Part shown: positions 1-6,668 of the stretch, piece by piece
Position numbering within the stretch: position 1 is the stretch's first letter
Layout of the letters: the number at the start of each line of letters is the position of its first letter
Source: Thermoplasmata archaeon
GTDB lineage: Archaea; Thermoplasmatota; Thermoplasmata; Thermoplasmatales; Thermoplasmataceae
Assembly: GCA_021797385.1 (NCBI GenBank)
Contig: JAJZZW010000035.1
Coordinates: 1 to 13,782 of the forward strand
Reading direction: 5' to 3'
Length of the DNA stretch: 13,782 nucleotides
Notes under the pieces: generated by a model
What the model was told of the DNA's origin: nothing
Seen by the model: only the letters and a program-made list of their open reading frames with translations
Database searches by the model: none
Made by a program: the position numbers and the translations under genes

Positions 1-209
1 TGGAGAAAAAGGATATAAAGGAAAGGACGCACTCACCGGATATGAAGATACGCTATTTTCTGTTCTTTTTCTCAGTTCTTCTATATAATCTATGGTTACT
101 CATAAACCTGGTCAGGATCAGATCAGGATCTGCATGGATCACACTCATGGACTTAATGATAGCCATGGGAAGGGGTAAATGGGTGAGGATAATGAACGAC
201 AATGGATAA
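1..209 (+). mobile_element. C-terminal end of a DDE transposase, cut by the window edge
   Basis: A frame open from the left edge to a TAA at 207-209 encodes about 68 residues. It contains KIRYFLFFFSVLLYNLWLL followed by an Arg-rich tail. This resembles the final helix of IS4/ISH3-like DDE transposases, where a hydrophobic segment ending in LLYNLW follows the last catalytic acidic residue. The catalytic residues would lie outside the window, so activity cannot be judged. A second remnant follows downstream, which suggests a degraded insertion-sequence zone. The family call rests on this one motif; the fact that the stretch is coding is more secure. Confidence 0.55.
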
Positions 210-477
210 GCACAAATGCCGGGTACTATACTTATTACGGTGATGGAATGCCTTCATAGATGAAGCTATGGCCATGGAGAATATAATTCCATAATATTAC
301 ATAAAAAATGGTAATTATAGTAGGTGATGTAGCTACATAAAACCCGTTTTAGCCCATACAGTTTCCCGTGATCAGGCAGAACACTGGAGATATGTAGGAA
401 TTGCGTATCACCTTAATAGACATGCGGAGAGTCTGATAAAATAGAAAGATTTATTAGAATATATATTTTAATGTTTT
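210..477. other. Gap with a short coding remnant (328-444)
   Basis: No intact gene is visible. A plus-strand frame from 328 to a TAG at 442-444 encodes a protein-like tail that includes RDQAEHWRYVGIAYHLNR. It has no start codon, because an in-frame TGA lies just before it, so it looks like the end of a decayed gene; I do not recognise the family. The 12-base perfect palindrome ATGTAGCTACAT lies at 327-338. No clear insertion-sequence terminal repeat was found by eye. Confidence 0.35.
450..458 (+). promoter_or_regulatory. Possible TATA box of the nuclease-helicase gene
   Basis: TTTATTAGA lies about 24-27 nt ahead of the ATG at 478, the usual distance for a leaderless archaeal transcript. No Shine-Dalgarno sequence precedes the ATG. 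The region is AT-rich, so chance similarity is possible. Confidence 0.35.
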
Positions 478-2262
478 ATGAATCTACCTGTTTTTCTATC
501 GCATAGTGATACTGAAGACTCAATGGTTTCTGAACTCATTTCGGGCTACGAAAGGCAATATGGAGAGAAACCACCTGTAGAACAAATTGCTGTATGGAAA
601 AGTTTGAATAAAACCATTAAAAAGGTGTCAGGCAAATATCCGTTGCTGGCGGAATTACCGATTTTTTCCACTGAAAGGGCAGATTATATTATTGTTGATA
701 CGGTTAGATCACTGGTAATTGAGGCAAAAGGGTGGCATAATGTAAAACAACTGAATGAACGGGTTGTAATAGCTGATAGTGAGGATCATATCGACCCATG
801 CTACCAGCTTATAGGTTATTTATCCAAGCTTAGATATTTTCATTCCAGTGCAAACAATATGAAGTATAATGGAATTGTGTATATGTACAATAATAATACA
901 TATACCTCAAACAGATGCACTGTGGTCAATACACTTGATCAACTTAAAAGTGAAATTGAAAAAATTGGCCCACCCGGCAATGACCAAAATGCAGACGGCA
1001 TTATTAACGGCACTTTTCATATAAATGAAGATTTAATAAGTTTATTAAAAGAAAATAATAGGGATCTTTTAAATAATGTATCTAATGTTCTTCTTGGTAG
1101 GGGCTACGGCCTTACCGAAGAGCAAACATTACTTGTAAATAAAATTATGGAAGCACTGAAATCGAATCAGGATAAAACATTTCTGGTTCAGGGTGAATCT
1201 GGGTCAGGAAAAACTCTTGTTGCAGTACAGCTTCTAATTGAGGCAGTAAGCAATCACTATAATGCAATTCTTGGATACAGGAATAACAGACTTCTAAATA
1301 CCTTAAGGCAGGTACTTGAAATAAAGAATGGTACAATAAATCTGAGCTCATTAATTAGATTTTATTCAACAGGCTGGAGAAGGACTGGTATCGGTGAGGA
1401 AAATTTTGATAGTAAAATCTTCAAAGATATGGATTTAATCATTTATGATGAAGCCCAGAGAATGACAGAATCTGTTATAGAAACTACAAAAAAACGGTCC
1501 AGGGTAAAGGTTTATTTTTATGATGATAAACAGATTTTAATAGGTGACGAATCCGGAACAAGGGAGAATTTTCTAAAATATAATGGCTCGGCTATTGAAA
1601 TGGGATTAAAATCCGCCTTCAGAGTGCCAGGAGAATATCTTAAATTTATTGATTATCTTATTTCTGATGGATCGAAGCCTGAAGGACTTGAATATGATAT
1701 TAAAATTCATGATGACATATTACAGTTTCTGGAAGACCTTAAATCAAAACAGGCAAATAGTAAAAAGATTGCCCTACTCTGTGCTTTTACGGAATCAAGT
1801 GGCGATAGGGAAAACCCTAAAGGAATTAAGAATTTAAGAATAGGATATCCCCTACAATCCGGTTTTGACCTGTATAGAGGAATAGATGTAAATATTCCGT
1901 GGTTAATGAATGAAAAGACTGAATACCCACTGTACTGGCAGGGAAAGATTGAACCATTATCACATTGTGCATCGGTTTATGGAACACAGGGATTCGAAAC
2001 TGATTACTCTGGTCTTGTCTGGGGACGGGACTTTGTATGGAGAGATGGATGGGAAATTCAATGGGAGCATATAACTGATGCAATAGGACAGAATAACTCT
2101 ATAAAAAGCCTTGCAAAATCCGGGGATAGTAAGGCATATGACCTTATAAGAAATAGATATTATGTATTATTAACCAGAGGTATACTTGGACAGAGACTAT
2201 TTTTCGAGGACAAACTCACAGGAGACCACGTAAAAAGTATTATAAACGATATAAATAAATAA
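478..2262 (+). CDS. PD-(D/E)XK nuclease fused to a DUF2075 (Schlafen group 3-like) SF1 helicase
   Basis: A 594-residue protein of two parts. The N-terminal part (about 45-155) shows a PD-(D/E)XK nuclease pattern of the NERD/Schlafen type: E59, D69, E82-x-K84, then Q110 in a QLIGY segment. The C-terminal part is a DUF2075 superfamily 1 helicase/ATPase: Walker A GESGSGKT (239-246), Walker B IIYDEAQR (321-328), a DDKQIL motif III (349-354), GTQGFE (502-507) and YYVLLTRG (561-568), which carries the motif VI arginine. All key residues appear intact. Such proteins are inferred to bind and process nucleic acid, and many sit in defence or mobile regions. Here it is a lone gene between transposase remnants, with no methylase or other partner. 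The 5' ATG at 471 is out of frame and stops early, so 478 is used. The domain call is firm; a defence role is inference. Confidence 0.82.
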   Translation: MNLPVFLSHSDTEDSMVSELISGYERQYGEKPPVEQIAVWKSLNKTIKKVSGKYPLLAELPIFSTERADYIIVDTVRSLVIEAKGWHNVKQLNERVVIADSEDHIDPCYQLIGYLSKLRYFHSSANNMKYNGIVYMYNNNTYTSNRCTVVNTLDQLKSEIEKIGPPGNDQNADGIINGTFHINEDLISLLKENNRDLLNNVSNVLLGRGYGLTEEQTLLVNKIMEALKSNQDKTFLVQGESGSGKTLVAVQLLIEAVSNHYNAILGYRNNRLLNTLRQVLEIKNGTINLSSLIRFYSTGWRRTGIGEENFDSKIFKDMDLIIYDEAQRMTESVIETTKKRSRVKVYFYDDKQILIGDESGTRENFLKYNGSAIEMGLKSAFRVPGEYLKFIDYLISDGSKPEGLEYDIKIHDDILQFLEDLKSKQANSKKIALLCAFTESSGDRENPKGIKNLRIGYPLQSGFDLYRGIDVNIPWLMNEKTEYPLYWQGKIEPLSHCASVYGTQGFETDYSGLVWGRDFVWRDGWEIQWEHITDAIGQNNSIKSLAKSGDSKAYDLIRNRYYVLLTRGILGQRLFFEDKLTGDHVKSIINDINK

Positions 2263-2286
2263 ACTCCGATTTTTCATAGAAACATC

Positions 2287-2571
2287 CTAAATTCCCATAG
2301 TATCAGGCACTATGATCCCGAGCTTCCAGAATAATTCTTTCTGCTTCTTTGTTGTTTCCTGTATTACAATTTCTTTCTCAAATATCTTGTGTTTCAGGTT
2401 TTTCAGTATGCCTGAGAGACTTCCAGAGATCCAATCTTTTCCTGTAAACTCATGTAAACTATGGGGGAAATAAATATGAGAAACATGGGGCCTCTGAGCG
2501 CATCCCCACTGTGTACCCTCAGTGGCAGAAGTGATAAATAATCCCTTGATAAAGAAATCAAATAGGAGATA
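2287..2571 (-). pseudogene. Remnant of a probable transposase C-terminus
   Basis: The minus strand is open from about 2571 to a TAG at 2287-2289 without a start codon. The last 50 residues look protein-like, with a helix containing ISGSLSGILKNLKHKIFEKE and an end containing TTKKQKELFWKLGIIVP. The pattern 'T..QKEL...LGI..P' at the very end resembles the C-terminus of IS1634-type transposases. The upstream part (before about 2460) is less convincing and includes a 6-bp hairpin stem at 2506-2511/2520-2525. It is in a different frame from the DUF2293 gene just upstream and not part of it. It could instead be the end of another decayed gene. Confidence 0.38.
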
Positions 2572-2573
2572 AA

Positions 2574-3344
2574 TTATTTATTAGAATTCCTGTGCTTCGC
2601 GATAAATTCATCCACATTCTCATTTGCTTCCTTTTTGAGCGTTGCGTGTACCATTCCATCCGGATCATCACTATTTTTTGCAAGTTTTTTCTCATATGTG
2701 GTATGTGTATGCCTGATATGTGCCCTGACTGCCAGTATTGCCCTATCTTCCATTGAAATCTGTTTTGTTCTGCCCACACGTCCGCTTCCAACAGTTGTAG
2801 CGTGTTCTGCAGCCTGAGAACAAATATTGTGTGCAAGTTTTGCATAACGTTTCGAGAAATTCAAATAGGAAAACATCAACTCTTCCATTTCATTTCTATA
2901 GTTATGCTCCCTCTTATCCCTGTATTTCTTTGATTGTTCTCTTTTTTCTTCTCTCTTTGTCCTGGACTCTATTTCAAGTTTATTTGCCTTTTTGATGTTA
3001 CTTGCCGGGCAGAGAATACCCACATTATATGTATATGCCTTACGTCTGCGGAGAAGTATCCAGTGTGGTCCGAGCTTCTTCAGTGTCCTGGTCATAAATG
3101 CATTTCCGGCCGGAAAAAAATCCCATCCCCGGGGTTTAGAAATATCACCAAACTCCGGGCACCAGAACATGTCATCCTTTTCTTTAGAGTTCCATACACG
3201 CAATCCTATAATAGTTTTAACCTGTTTCTTCAACGAATGTTTATAATACATGTCAATATAATAATTTTGCTCAACGTTTCTGGCATATGCATGGTAAAAA
3301 TTATCCACATAATGTTCCATAAATATCCTATTCATCCCTTTCAT
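2574..3344 (-). CDS. DUF2293 domain protein, frame continuous with a broken toxin gene
   Basis: A protein of up to 256 residues. The block GWDFFPAGNAFMTRTLKKLG (about 74-93), the basic linker (about 127-148), the VGSGRVGRTKQI segment and HIRHTHTTYEKKL near the C-terminus match the layout of the DUF2293 family, whose function is unknown. The conserved His/Tyr-rich AHIRHTHTTY and many basic residues suggest nucleic-acid contact, but that is inference. The first seven or so residues (MKGMNRI) continue the frame of the upstream PemK-like toxin remnant, so the native start may be the ATG at 3335 or 3320. No separate TATA box is obvious, so it may depend on the antitoxin promoter or be poorly expressed. 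The downstream transposase remnant marks an unstable region. Confidence 0.62.
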   Translation of the reverse strand: MKGMNRIFMEHYVDNFYHAYARNVEQNYYIDMYYKHSLKKQVKTIIGLRVWNSKEKDDMFWCPEFGDISKPRGWDFFPAGNAFMTRTLKKLGPHWILLRRRKAYTYNVGILCPASNIKKANKLEIESRTKREEKREQSKKYRDKREHNYRNEMEELMFSYLNFSKRYAKLAHNICSQAAEHATTVGSGRVGRTKQISMEDRAILAVRAHIRHTHTTYEKKLAKNSDDPDGMVHATLKKEANENVDEFIAKHRNSNK

Positions 3345-3479
3345 TTTGGTATTTGTTGTTATTCCGGCTATGACAACATTACCAAGTTCCTAGAACAATA
3401 CCATAGCAGATCGGATTTTTGATGCGCCTGAATCCGTGAATTTGACCCTTGTTATTATTATGTCTCCTGGTTCAGGCAT
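3330..3479 (-). pseudogene. Broken PemK/MazF-family toxin (amber codon 30, C-terminus lost)
   Basis: An ATG at 3479 opens the frame MPEPGDIIITRVKFTD, the typical start of archaeal PemK/MazF-like toxins (sequence-specific mRNA endonucleases). Codon 30 is TAG (3392-3390). The same frame then resumes as ELGNVVIAGITTNTKMKG, which fits the next strands of the same fold, so the TAG probably replaced a Glu codon. After that the family match ends and the frame passes into the DUF2293 protein. The usual C-terminal half is missing. The start overlaps the antitoxin's stop by 8 bases (3472-3479), the normal layout of a translationally coupled toxin-antitoxin pair. The toxin should be inactive. A sequencing error could explain the TAG but not the lost C-terminus. 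Confidence 0.7.
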
Positions 3480-3696
3480 GTTCCCACCCGGAATAGCCTC
3501 CATCTTCCCATAACTCTTTCATTTTGGCTTCCTGAGCCTTCTGAACAGATATGACAGACTCTCTTGTTTCATCTTCATTTCTTATCAGATTTAGGATAAT
3601 TTGGTTATATGTCTCCCCTGGGTATCTCCTGACCCGTTTAAGTGCTTCAACAACTGACTTATCAAGCTGTATTGTAGTAACCTCTGATTTAGACAT
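3472..3696 (-). CDS. Ribbon-helix-helix antitoxin of a PemK/MazF-type pair
   Basis: A 74-residue protein. TTIQLDKSVVEALKRVR (about 7-23) is a ribbon-helix-helix start: a short beta strand that would pair with a second subunit and insert in the DNA major groove, then helix 1. The segment GETYNQIILNLIR (28-40) supplies helix 2. The C-terminal tail, with KELWEDGGYSGW, resembles the toxin-neutralising tail of VapB/DUF7557-like antitoxins. It would bind its own promoter and the neighbouring toxin. The toxin is broken, so this is an orphan antitoxin that may still regulate the downstream DUF2293 frame or neutralise related toxins elsewhere. A TATA box about 22 nt upstream supports the ATG at 3696. 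Confidence 0.72.
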   Translation of the reverse strand: MSKSEVTTIQLDKSVVEALKRVRRYPGETYNQIILNLIRNEDETRESVISVQKAQEAKMKELWEDGGYSGWEHA

Positions 3697-3711
3697 TATT
3701 ATTTATCTATA

Positions 3712-3723
3712 ATTTATATATAA
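3712..3723 (-). promoter_or_regulatory. TATA box of the antitoxin operon
   Basis: On the minus strand TTATATATAAAT is centred about 22 nt ahead of the antitoxin ATG at 3696, close to the leaderless spacing seen at other genes here. An antitoxin operator would be expected to overlap this site; no clear inverted repeat was identified. Confidence 0.45.
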
Positions 3724-3783
3724 CTCTTTATGTACGGATGCTTAATAAGTGAGAACTGTAACATGATCCAACTCTTTGCAAAG

Positions 3784-3826
3784 ATAGATTAAGTGGACCG
3801 GCCGGGATTTGATTAAAGTTTTAAGC
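3784..3826 (-). repeat. att-like copy A of the tRNA-Ala 3' end
   Basis: Bases 3784-3811 are identical to 7332-7359, covering the last 18 bases of the tRNA plus 10 bases beyond it. The next 15 bases (3812-3826, ATTAAAGTTTTAAGC) are absent from the tRNA but present after copy B at 6649-6663. This marks the outer end of the larger element, with original chromosome probably lying below 3784. A 10-base palindrome, CTTTGCAAAG, directly abuts it at 3774-3783. Confidence 0.72.
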
Positions 3827-4065
3827 GAATGTATCTAATGAATCTGCCGAGAGGTCAGTAATCCAACCAGGAAATAAATGCCGAATTAGTTACCTATTCT
3901 GACGGCTTTAATCGTCTTGTTTTCCGTAAAGTTGGGTCTTCAGTGGTATTCGTGCCGTGGATATTTGCCAGAATCTCCCCACTCTTGCCGAGATAGGTAT
4001 CGACCGGTAGAACTCAACAATGCATCTGGTGAGCACAATTGGTGAATGAGAAAGGGCATCTGGCA
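3827..4065. other. Gap inside the larger element, with a possible short coding remnant
   Basis: No intact gene is visible. A minus-strand frame from about 4013 to a TAG at 3894-3896 encodes some 39 residues including YLGKSGEILANIHG and RKTRRLKPSE. It looks more protein-like than random sequence but lacks a clear start and matches no family I know. If this is the integrated end of an element, integrase-binding arm sites could lie here; I cannot identify any. Confidence 0.3.
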
Positions 4066-5025
4066 TTAAGTCAATCTAAGGTTTATCCCAAGCTTCCTTG
4101 ATAAATTCTCTAGGTCTTGAGCTACGTAGAAAAATGCCATCCATGCCCATTTGCCCCATCTTCTTTGCCCCTCTCTCTTCACAATTTCAACTGCTTTTCT
4201 GTTGTTCTCCGGTTTTTCCCCAAACAGGAGCTTCCCAAAAACCTCTGCCGACCAGACGTCTATAGGGAACCCGCCGTGTGGGTTGATTATATCAGCCGAA
4301 TACTCGCCGATTCCAGGAAGTTCAAGCAGTCGTTCTCTAGCTTCTTCTTCTTTCATTTCATGCAATTGTTCTGCAGAGGGAAAATCGCCTGTGCACAATC
4401 TTTTCGCCATTCTTACTATGAATTTCGCCCTGTATCCAGCCTTGCATTTAGCGGCAATATCCTCTGCCGAAACTCCTGCTATTTTCTCAGGGCTAGGCCA
4501 TGTCTTGATCTTCTTCCCGTCAAATTCCGCCAAATCGCCATAATTCTCTATGAAGGAATTCATCATTTCGTTGCTTCTCTTCAGAGGGGCCATCTGGAGC
4601 ATTATGGCAAGCACCGCCTCCGGAAAGATCGCTATCGAGAAGGTGTCGTGCATTCCGTACAGGTCTCCAATGACGTGCGTCAGAATGCTGTCTTTATTTG
4701 AGAATTCATAGAACTCGCTTAAATCCTGATCCGCGCCCAGTGTTTTTACCAGTAACGTTTTAATTTTCTCTTTCTGGACGGGCGTAAGTTCTTTCGCTAC
4801 AAAAATCGTCACGGATATTTCAGGATCGCTGACTTTTTCGTTTGAAGAGAGCCTTATGCCTAGGAGGTTCTTTTCAAGATTAGCGGCTGTCCACATGGTT
4901 GTGCCGTCATAAATCTCAAGAGGCGTGGACAGCGACCAGCCTGCTGGCTTCTTTACCGTCAACCCAAAATCATAGGGAGGCGTTGGCCTCAATTTAAATC
5001 CGAAATGATGGTACAGTTTCGACAT
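4066..5025 (-). CDS. AlkA/OGG-type HhH-GPD DNA glycosylase
   Basis: A base-excision-repair glycosylase of the HhH-GPD superfamily, about 319 residues. The N-terminal part (PTPPYDFGLTVKKPAGW onward) matches the AlkA/OGG N-terminal domain. Near the C-terminus LPGIGEYSADII is the helix-hairpin-helix, followed by PIDVW with the catalytic Asp. At the position where bifunctional OGG1-type enzymes carry a Lys there is a Tyr (GIGEYSAD), so a monofunctional alkyl-base glycosylase is more likely. The start is placed at the ATG 5025: GGTGA sits five bases ahead (5031-5035), and a TATA-like AAAAATATAAT near 5062 would start transcription just before it. An upstream in-frame ATG at 5058 would add 11 residues but lies at the TATA box. 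It is divergent from the regulator at 5563 and 111 bases beyond the NTF2-like gene. Confidence 0.78.
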   Translation of the reverse strand: MSKLYHHFGFKLRPTPPYDFGLTVKKPAGWSLSTPLEIYDGTTMWTAANLEKNLLGIRLSSNEKVSDPEISVTIFVAKELTPVQKEKIKTLLVKTLGADQDLSEFYEFSNKDSILTHVIGDLYGMHDTFSIAIFPEAVLAIMLQMAPLKRSNEMMNSFIENYGDLAEFDGKKIKTWPSPEKIAGVSAEDIAAKCKAGYRAKFIVRMAKRLCTGDFPSAEQLHEMKEEEARERLLELPGIGEYSADIINPHGGFPIDVWSAEVFGKLLFGEKPENNRKAVEIVKREGQRRWGKWAWMAFFYVAQDLENLSRKLGINLRLT

Positions 5026-5030
5026 GACAG

Positions 5031-5035
5031 TCACC
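5031..5035 (-). promoter_or_regulatory. Ribosome binding site that places the glycosylase start
   Basis: GGTGA lies exactly five bases ahead of the ATG at 5025. The same GGTGA-N5-start spacing occurs before the thiolase and DUF35 genes. It favours 5025 over the in-frame ATG at 5058. Confidence 0.55.
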
Positions 5036-5136
5036 CAATTGGAACCTAAATCAAGCATTATATTTTTCGTTCACGCCTGTTTTCCTTGCATTTCAATAAA
5101 GTTGGTGTCAACAAGACACTGAGTTCACAGAAACCG

Positions 5137-5481
5137 TCATGGTGAACTGAACTGGCTTGGGTCGAAGATTGTCCTAATGAAGTCGATCTTTCTCCCTGAA
5201 ACGTGATACCATGAAGACATGTAGACTTTCTTCCCTTGAGCTACCATATCATAGAGGAGGCACACTTCATCCCCGTCGGAGAAGGTTTTCTTCATTTCGT
5301 ATTTTCCACGGTACTGTCGTAGCATATCGACAAACTCCTTCGGTTTGCTGAACGATTCGCCTGCCGGCCCTATGATCCTGACGCTATCATTCAGGTATTC
5401 AGCAGCCGCGTTGTAGTTTTCGCTGTTGAGTGCTCTGATGTAGGAAAGCACGACCTCAGTTGAATTACTTTTTGTTTCCAT
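5137..5481 (-). CDS. NTF2/SnoaL-like small protein
   Basis: A 114-residue protein beginning METKSNSTEVVLSYIRALNS, with the order expected of the NTF2/SnoaL cone fold: an N-terminal helix ending in the ALNSENYNAAAEYL pattern, a strand with DSVRIIGPAG, a helix (PKEFVDMLRQY), then long strands (DGDEVCLLYDMVAQGKKVY, SSWYHVSGRKIDFIRTIFD). Members of this fold include small enzymes, ligand binders and dimerisation modules, so no reaction can be assigned. The frame remains open upstream to 5643, but a TATA box about 25 nt ahead of 5481 supports the shorter, leaderless start, and the upstream residues do not look like this fold. It is transcribed towards the glycosylase gene and away from the regulator. 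Confidence 0.65.
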   Translation of the reverse strand: METKSNSTEVVLSYIRALNSENYNAAAEYLNDSVRIIGPAGESFSKPKEFVDMLRQYRGKYEMKKTFSDGDEVCLLYDMVAQGKKVYMSSWYHVSGRKIDFIRTIFDPSQFSSP

Positions 5482-5500
5482 ACTTCTGTATTGCGGCATA

Positions 5501-5510
5501 AAGCTATATT
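5501..5510 (-). promoter_or_regulatory. TATA box of the NTF2-like gene
   Basis: AATATAGCTT on the minus strand is centred about 25 nt ahead of the ATG at 5481. The 81-base interval up to 5563 would also carry the regulator's promoter, so the regulator could act here. Confidence 0.4.
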
Positions 5511-5562
5511 GGTTTCCCTCAGGCGATGAGGAATTTCGACAGACTTTAATTGTGGGTTTACA

Positions 5563-6492
5563 ATGTATCTTACAATCATGCATCACGCGGACGACCTGGA
5601 CGTCAGGATAATCAAGGAACTGGGAGGTTCCAATCCGTCTCAATGGAATGTCAGGGAGTCCTACTCGAACATAGCTGAAAGGCTCGGAATCGATGAAGAG
5701 ACTGTAAGGAGGAGACTGAAGCGGGCTGAACGTCTGGGCTCCTTGCCAGGCTGGAAGGTGATGGTCAGCCCACGCGTCTTGGATTGCAGGGCTGTCAACG
5801 TAAGCCTGAGAGTTAAGGATGAGAGAAAGAAACCTGGCGTCATTTCTGAACTCGGAGATCTGGATGGTGTCATCAAGATCCTCAACTTCCGCGGGGATGA
5901 ACTGCTGCTAACTCTATACTACAGCAACGATGACTCGCTTAAGAATAAGTTGGATCTTATTGCCTCAATCTCCGACTACCCAAACCCCATTGTCTGGGAA
6001 CTTGTTTTCCCTGAACCACAGGTCAACGTAACAGTGCCCGACTGGAAGATAATCGAATCCATGCTCGAAGACGCAAGGAAGAGCCTCAATGGCGTATCCA
6101 AAGACGTTGGATTATCTGTAAGGACGATTGAAAGGAGACTTAACAAGTTGACAGAGGGCTATGCGGTGTATCTTCAGGGAACACCCAACTTCAATAAGTT
6201 TGCAGGGTTAAGTTGCGTGTTCATCGTGTTTTGCCCAGACGAAAAGGAGAAGCGCACCGTTGACAACACCATCCTTTCCAGGGCGAGGAGAATTGAACTC
6301 GCAAATACTAGCTCGAGGCAGTATTCAATTTTTGTGTCCCTCTTTGACAATCTCGCCGAACCCGATGATTTTGTCGGCTGGATCAGCGGTCTCGAGAGTG
6401 TGAAAAGTGTGAGCATGGGCATAATGAAGGATCTCATTGTTATACAGAAATGGATGCGAGACGAAATCATCAAACGTCAATTTGCAAAATAA
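5563..6492 (+). CDS. Archaeal regulator with duplicated Lrp-like (winged HTH plus RAM-like) halves
   Basis: A 309-residue protein with internal duplication. The first half has a winged helix-turn-helix (about 11-66; SNIAERLGIDEETVRRRLKR is the recognition region) and a beta-alpha-beta domain (about 76-150). The second half repeats this: a helix-turn-helix (about 158-205, with KDVGLSVRTIERRLNKL) and a second beta-alpha-beta domain (about 213-297). This is like two Lrp/AsnC subunits fused, with divergent RAM-like ligand domains; ligand and targets are unknown. It is divergent from the NTF2-like and glycosylase genes, the usual place for their regulator. A TATA-like box near 5543-5551 fits the second ATG (5578) better than the first (5563), so the first five residues may not be translated. 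Its codons are GC-richer than those of flanking chromosomal genes. Confidence 0.75.
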   Translation: MYLTIMHHADDLDVRIIKELGGSNPSQWNVRESYSNIAERLGIDEETVRRRLKRAERLGSLPGWKVMVSPRVLDCRAVNVSLRVKDERKKPGVISELGDLDGVIKILNFRGDELLLTLYYSNDDSLKNKLDLIASISDYPNPIVWELVFPEPQVNVTVPDWKIIESMLEDARKSLNGVSKDVGLSVRTIERRLNKLTEGYAVYLQGTPNFNKFAGLSCVFIVFCPDEKEKRTVDNTILSRARRIELANTSSRQYSIFVSLFDNLAEPDDFVGWISGLESVKSVSMGIMKDLIVIQKWMRDEIIKRQFAK

Positions 6493-6630
6493 GCGCTTCC
6501 AGTGCATTATGATCGAAGGTTCAAAGAATCCATCCTAAGTGAGAGTCCCATTTATGTAGACTGATGCTTGAGCACGATAGTCAAGGACTGGCCCATACTA
6601 ATGCCTTTTTATTCAAATAGATTGATAGAA

Positions 6631-6663
6631 TGGACCGGTCGGGATTTGATTAAAGTTTTAAGC
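6631..6663 (-). repeat. att-like copy B of the tRNA-Ala 3' end
   Basis: Matches 3794-3826 with one mismatch over 33 bases: 18 bases of tRNA 3' end followed by the same extra 15 bases (ATTAAAGTTTTAAGC) found after copy A. The bases on its other side (from about 6611) resemble those beside the tRNA near 7321: both begin TATTC and both end 15-16 bases before TGGACCGG. So both ends of the two units look related. Confidence 0.68.
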
Positions 6664-6668
6664 AAATA

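Noticed and set aside
327..338. Perfect 12-base palindrome ATGTAGCTACAT as an operator
   Set aside because: No second copy was seen and no gene start is at a suitable distance; chance is likely in AT-rich sequence.
2506..2525. Hairpin with 6-bp stem as a terminator
   Set aside because: It has no following T-run on either strand and does not lie just after an intact gene.
3390..3392. TAG read as pyrrolysine or suppressed to yield a full toxin-DUF2293 protein
   Set aside because: Pyrrolysine decoding is not expected in Thermoplasmatales-like organisms, rfcS itself ends with TAG, and the toxin's C-terminal half is missing anyway.
2934..3422. A 162-codon plus-strand open frame opposite the DUF2293 gene
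   Set aside because: Antisense to a frame with recognisable DUF2293 motifs; no promoter and odd composition.
4117..4701. A 194-codon plus-strand open frame opposite the glycosylase
   Set aside because: Its product is Cys/Phe/Ser-rich and unlike a folded protein; the minus-strand glycosylase with HhH and catalytic Asp explains the interval.
5482..5643. 54-residue N-terminal extension of the NTF2-like protein
   Set aside because: The TATA box at 5501-5510 would place the transcript start after it, it overlaps the regulator's start, and it does not fit the fold.
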